Shown: positions 62,307 through 64,000 of the stretch, piece by piece | How positions within the stretch are numbered: the stretch's first letter is position 1 | Layout of the letters: the number at the start of each line of letters is the position of its first letter | Assembly: GCA_942490645.1 (NCBI GenBank) | Contig: CALNXN010000007.1 | Location: 62,001 to 126,000, forward strand | Origin: CALNXN01 sp942490645 | GTDB taxonomy: Bacteria > Pseudomonadota > Alphaproteobacteria > Rhodobacterales > Rhodobacteraceae | Length of the DNA: 64,000 nt | Reading direction: 5' to 3' | Made by a program: the position numbers and the translations under genes | The notes under the pieces: model-generated | Told to the model about the DNA's origin: nothing | What the model saw: only the letters and a program-made list of their open reading frames with translations | The model's database searches: none

Positions 62307-63089
62307 ATGTTCGAGACGATTGCGGTTGAGACCGACGCGCGCGGCGTCGCCACGCTGACGCTGAACAGGGCGGACAAGCACAATGCAATGTCGGCGCAGA
62401 TGTTGCAGGAGCTGACGGCTGCGGCGGCGCGTTTGGGCGAGGATGCCGCCGTGCGGGTCGTGGTGCTGACAGGTGCGGGCAAAAGCTTTTGCGCAGGTGG
62501 TGATCTGGCGTGGATGCGAGCGCAGCGCGACATGGACGCGGCGTCCCGGTCGCAGGAGGCGCGTAAGCTGGCCACGATGTTGCAGGCGTTGAACACACTG
62601 CCCAAGCCGCTGATCGGGGCGGTGCATGGCAATGCATTTGGCGGAGGGGTAGGGCTTGCCTGTGTGTGCGATGTGGCCGTCGGTGTCACGGGGGCGAAGT
62701 TCGGGTTCACCGAGACGCGGCTGGGGATCATCCCGGCCACCATCGGGCCCTATGTGATTGCGCGTATGGGCGAGGGCCGGGCGCGACGGGTGTTCATGTC
62801 GGCCCGGATTTTCGATGCGTCTGAGGCAGTCGAGTTGGGCATTCTGGCGCAAGCGGTTGAGGCCGAGGCGCTGGAAGCTGCGGTCGAGGCGGAGGTGAAG
62901 CCGTATCTGTCGTGCGCGCCGGGAGCGGTGGCGTCAGCCAAGCAGTTGGCGCGCGATCTGGGCCCGCGCATTGATGCGGCCGTGATCGACCATACGATCG
63001 CTGCCCTTGCCGCGCGATGGGAAACCGACGAGGCCGCCGAAGGGATCGATGCGTTTTTTGATAAGCGTACCCCGCGTTGGTCCGAATGA
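62307..63089 (+). CDS. liuC: Enoyl-CoA hydratase, probable 3-methylglutaconyl-CoA hydratase
   Basis: A 260-residue crotonase. The oxyanion-hole motifs are AGKSFCAGGDLAWMRAQ and GNAFGGGVGLACVCDVAV. FTETRLGIIPATIGPYVIARMG holds the catalytic glutamate region. In this cluster its job is 3-methylglutaconyl-CoA hydration to HMG-CoA; family alone would not fix that. It closes the leucine cluster. Confidence 0.88.
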   Translation: MFETIAVETDARGVATLTLNRADKHNAMSAQMLQELTAAAARLGEDAAVRVVVLTGAGKSFCAGGDLAWMRAQRDMDAASRSQEARKLATMLQALNTLPKPLIGAVHGNAFGGGVGLACVCDVAVGVTGAKFGFTETRLGIIPATIGPYVIARMGEGRARRVFMSARIFDASEAVELGILAQAVEAEALEAAVEAEVKPYLSCAPGAVASAKQLARDLGPRIDAAVIDHTIAALAARWETDEAAEGIDAFFDKRTPRWSE

Positions 63090-63215
63090 TGTATTCGGGT
63101 CAAAAAGTGCGAAAAAAGACCTGAAAAGCCTCAAAGACAACATGCAAATGGGGCAATTTGCTCTAAGAACAATTTCATTATGCCAAGAGTGGCAGGTACG
63201 GCGGAGAAACCAAAA

Positions 63216-63677
63216 ATGGACCCGATGACCGAACAGATACAGGAGCTGTTTTCGAACATCGTGCAGGCGATGAACGACCGCGACGCGGTGGCCTTGACGC
63301 GGCAGTCTTCAGTGCCTTTTGCCGCCTATCTGCTGAATGATGTGCTGGTCGCGCGAAGCCGCGAAGAGCTAATTGAGATGACATTAGCGCGCATAAATGC
63401 TGTAATGAGCGGGGACGTCACGCGCGCGGATGGGCGCATCGTTGACGTGCTGCAAGAAAGCCCAGATCGGGCGACAGTGTTGTTTCAGTGGGAATTTTTG
63501 CGACCGGACGGGTCCGTCGCGATAAGCGATTTGATACGATATATGGTGTCGCGCACGCGTAACGGGTTGGTGCGTATCGAAATGGTGGAATACCTTTGGG
63601 TCAGTGATTATCAAGTGGCCGGAGGTGTCTTGAAGCAACTGAAAAATCAGGAACCAGCCAGGGCGTTGCCAAATTAG
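63216..63677 (+). CDS. Hypothetical protein, first of a tandem paralog pair (NTF2/SnoaL-like?)
   Basis: A 153-residue cytoplasmic protein starting MDPMTEQIQELF. Chosen ATG at 63216 has GGAGA nine bases upstream and matches the paralog's start. The pattern is a long first helix (ELFSNIVQAMNDRDAVAL), then PFAAYLLNDVLVARSREELIE, RATVLFQWEFLRPDGSVAI and GLVRIEMVEYLWVSD. Helix-then-beta organisation resembles NTF2-like/SnoaL small domains, but this is not a firm assignment. The next gene is a close relative, 40 bases downstream. Confidence 0.75.
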   Translation: MDPMTEQIQELFSNIVQAMNDRDAVALTRQSSVPFAAYLLNDVLVARSREELIEMTLARINAVMSGDVTRADGRIVDVLQESPDRATVLFQWEFLRPDGSVAISDLIRYMVSRTRNGLVRIEMVEYLWVSDYQVAGGVLKQLKNQEPARALPN

Positions 63678-63717
63678 GCGCTGCGTGCTGCTGGGTCCCA
63701 AGCCCAAGGAGCGTTCA

Positions 63718-64000
63718 TTGCAGGACATGCGGAAACAGGTCGATGCTTTGTTCCAAAGCCTTGCGCACGCGATGGTTGAGCGGGACCCTCAGGGCCTCGT
63801 GGCGTCTTTATCGACACCATATGTCGTGTACCTTCTGGACGAAATTCTCGTGGCCCATACCTCCGAAGAGTTGCTGGAGTTTGTTCAACTGCGGTTATCT
63901 ACGGCAATGACGCCTGATGTGGCTCATGTGAGAGTAAAAGTGATTGAAGTTCACGAGGATGGTGAGGGCCGTGCGACCGTTTTGACGCAGTGGGATTTTC
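63718..64000 (+). CDS. Hypothetical protein, second of the tandem paralog pair (cut by the window edge)
   Basis: Partial, about 94 residues. The TTG at 63718 has AAGGAG six bases upstream; read as start it gives MQDMRKQVDALFQSLAHAMVERD, aligning gaplessly with MDPMTEQIQELFSNIVQAMNDRD of the previous gene. Later YLLDEILVAHTSEELLEF matches YLLNDVLVARSREELIEM and RATVLTQWDF matches RATVLFQWEF. An in-frame ATG at 63727 is less well spaced. The 3' end lies beyond 64000. Confidence 0.72.
   Translation, partial: MQDMRKQVDALFQSLAHAMVERDPQGLVASLSTPYVVYLLDEILVAHTSEELLEFVQLRLSTAMTPDVAHVRVKVIEVHEDGEGRATVLTQWDF

Overview
The window comes from an alphaproteobacterium of the Rhodobacterales, most likely the Roseobacter group. 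The evidence is high GC, dense gene packing with many ATGA-type overlaps, frequent GTG/TTG starts, and characteristic gene sets: cobS with a J-domain gene and bolA, pntAB, glcB with a glcG/HbpS-like gene, and a leucine/isovalerate degradation cluster. I saw no rRNA, tRNA, CRISPR array, insertion sequence or prophage. This is mostly core and metabolic chromosome, not a mobile island.

Layout. (1) 1-4 kb: partial cobS, a TPR protein and a J-domain protein on the minus strand, divergent from bolA. (2) 4-11 kb: a signalling patch with a four-GAF adenylate/guanylate cyclase, an XRE-TPR protein built on 150-bp tandem DNA repeats, a small divergent ORF, a thioesterase and a second, membrane-anchored class III cyclase. 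(3) 11-19 kb: gatB, an uncharacterised gene pair (one frameshifted as read), a lytic transglycosylase, and a pepN-SDR-membrane protein operon. (4) 19-27 kb: malate synthase G with glcG, a class I amidotransferase, an isoprenylcysteine-methyltransferase-like protein, then pntAB ending at a clear intrinsic terminator. (5) 27-30 kb: a VOC protein, an unknown hydrolase-like gene with a CtrA-type box in its promoter, and a DUF3422 protein. (6) 30-41.6 kb: a peptide-import and amide-hydrolysis locus with binding protein, two permeases, a fused double ATPase, an ArgE-like deacetylase, an FAD oxidoreductase, a MarR regulator and two tandem M20 amidohydrolases. (7) 41.6-45 kb: LPS glycosyltransferase, waaA and moaA. 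(8) 45-50.4 kb: poly-G tract, alkD, a PPOX-family gene, glmS and glmU on the minus strand, and gph on the plus strand. (9) 50.4-63 kb: a DegT aminotransferase, then the leucine catabolic cluster ivd - two small genes - acyl-CoA synthetase - (ompW, opposite strand) - mccB - ASCH - membrane protein - mccA - GST - hmgL - enoyl-CoA hydratase. It covers isovaleryl-CoA to acetyl-CoA plus acetoacetate. (10) 63.2 kb to the end: two tandem paralogous small proteins of unknown function, the second cut by the window edge.

The strongest unexpected signals are regulatory and sequence-integrity ones. ivd has a promoter with an inverted repeat over the start site. A TTAA-N7-TTAA (CtrA) box sits inside the promoter of the gene at 27.5 kb. 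An FNR-type box precedes ompW. A strong hairpin separates the peptide-binding protein gene from its permeases. Between 45.1 and 50.2 kb there is a 33-base G run and at least ten apparent single-base indels, hitting even glmS and glmU, which are normally essential. Isolated indels also break mccA and one unknown gene. I read most of these as sequencing or assembly errors. I did not find a convincing new defence or mobile system. The best candidates for undescribed biology are the XRE-TPR/small-ORF pair and the tandem paralog pair at the right edge.
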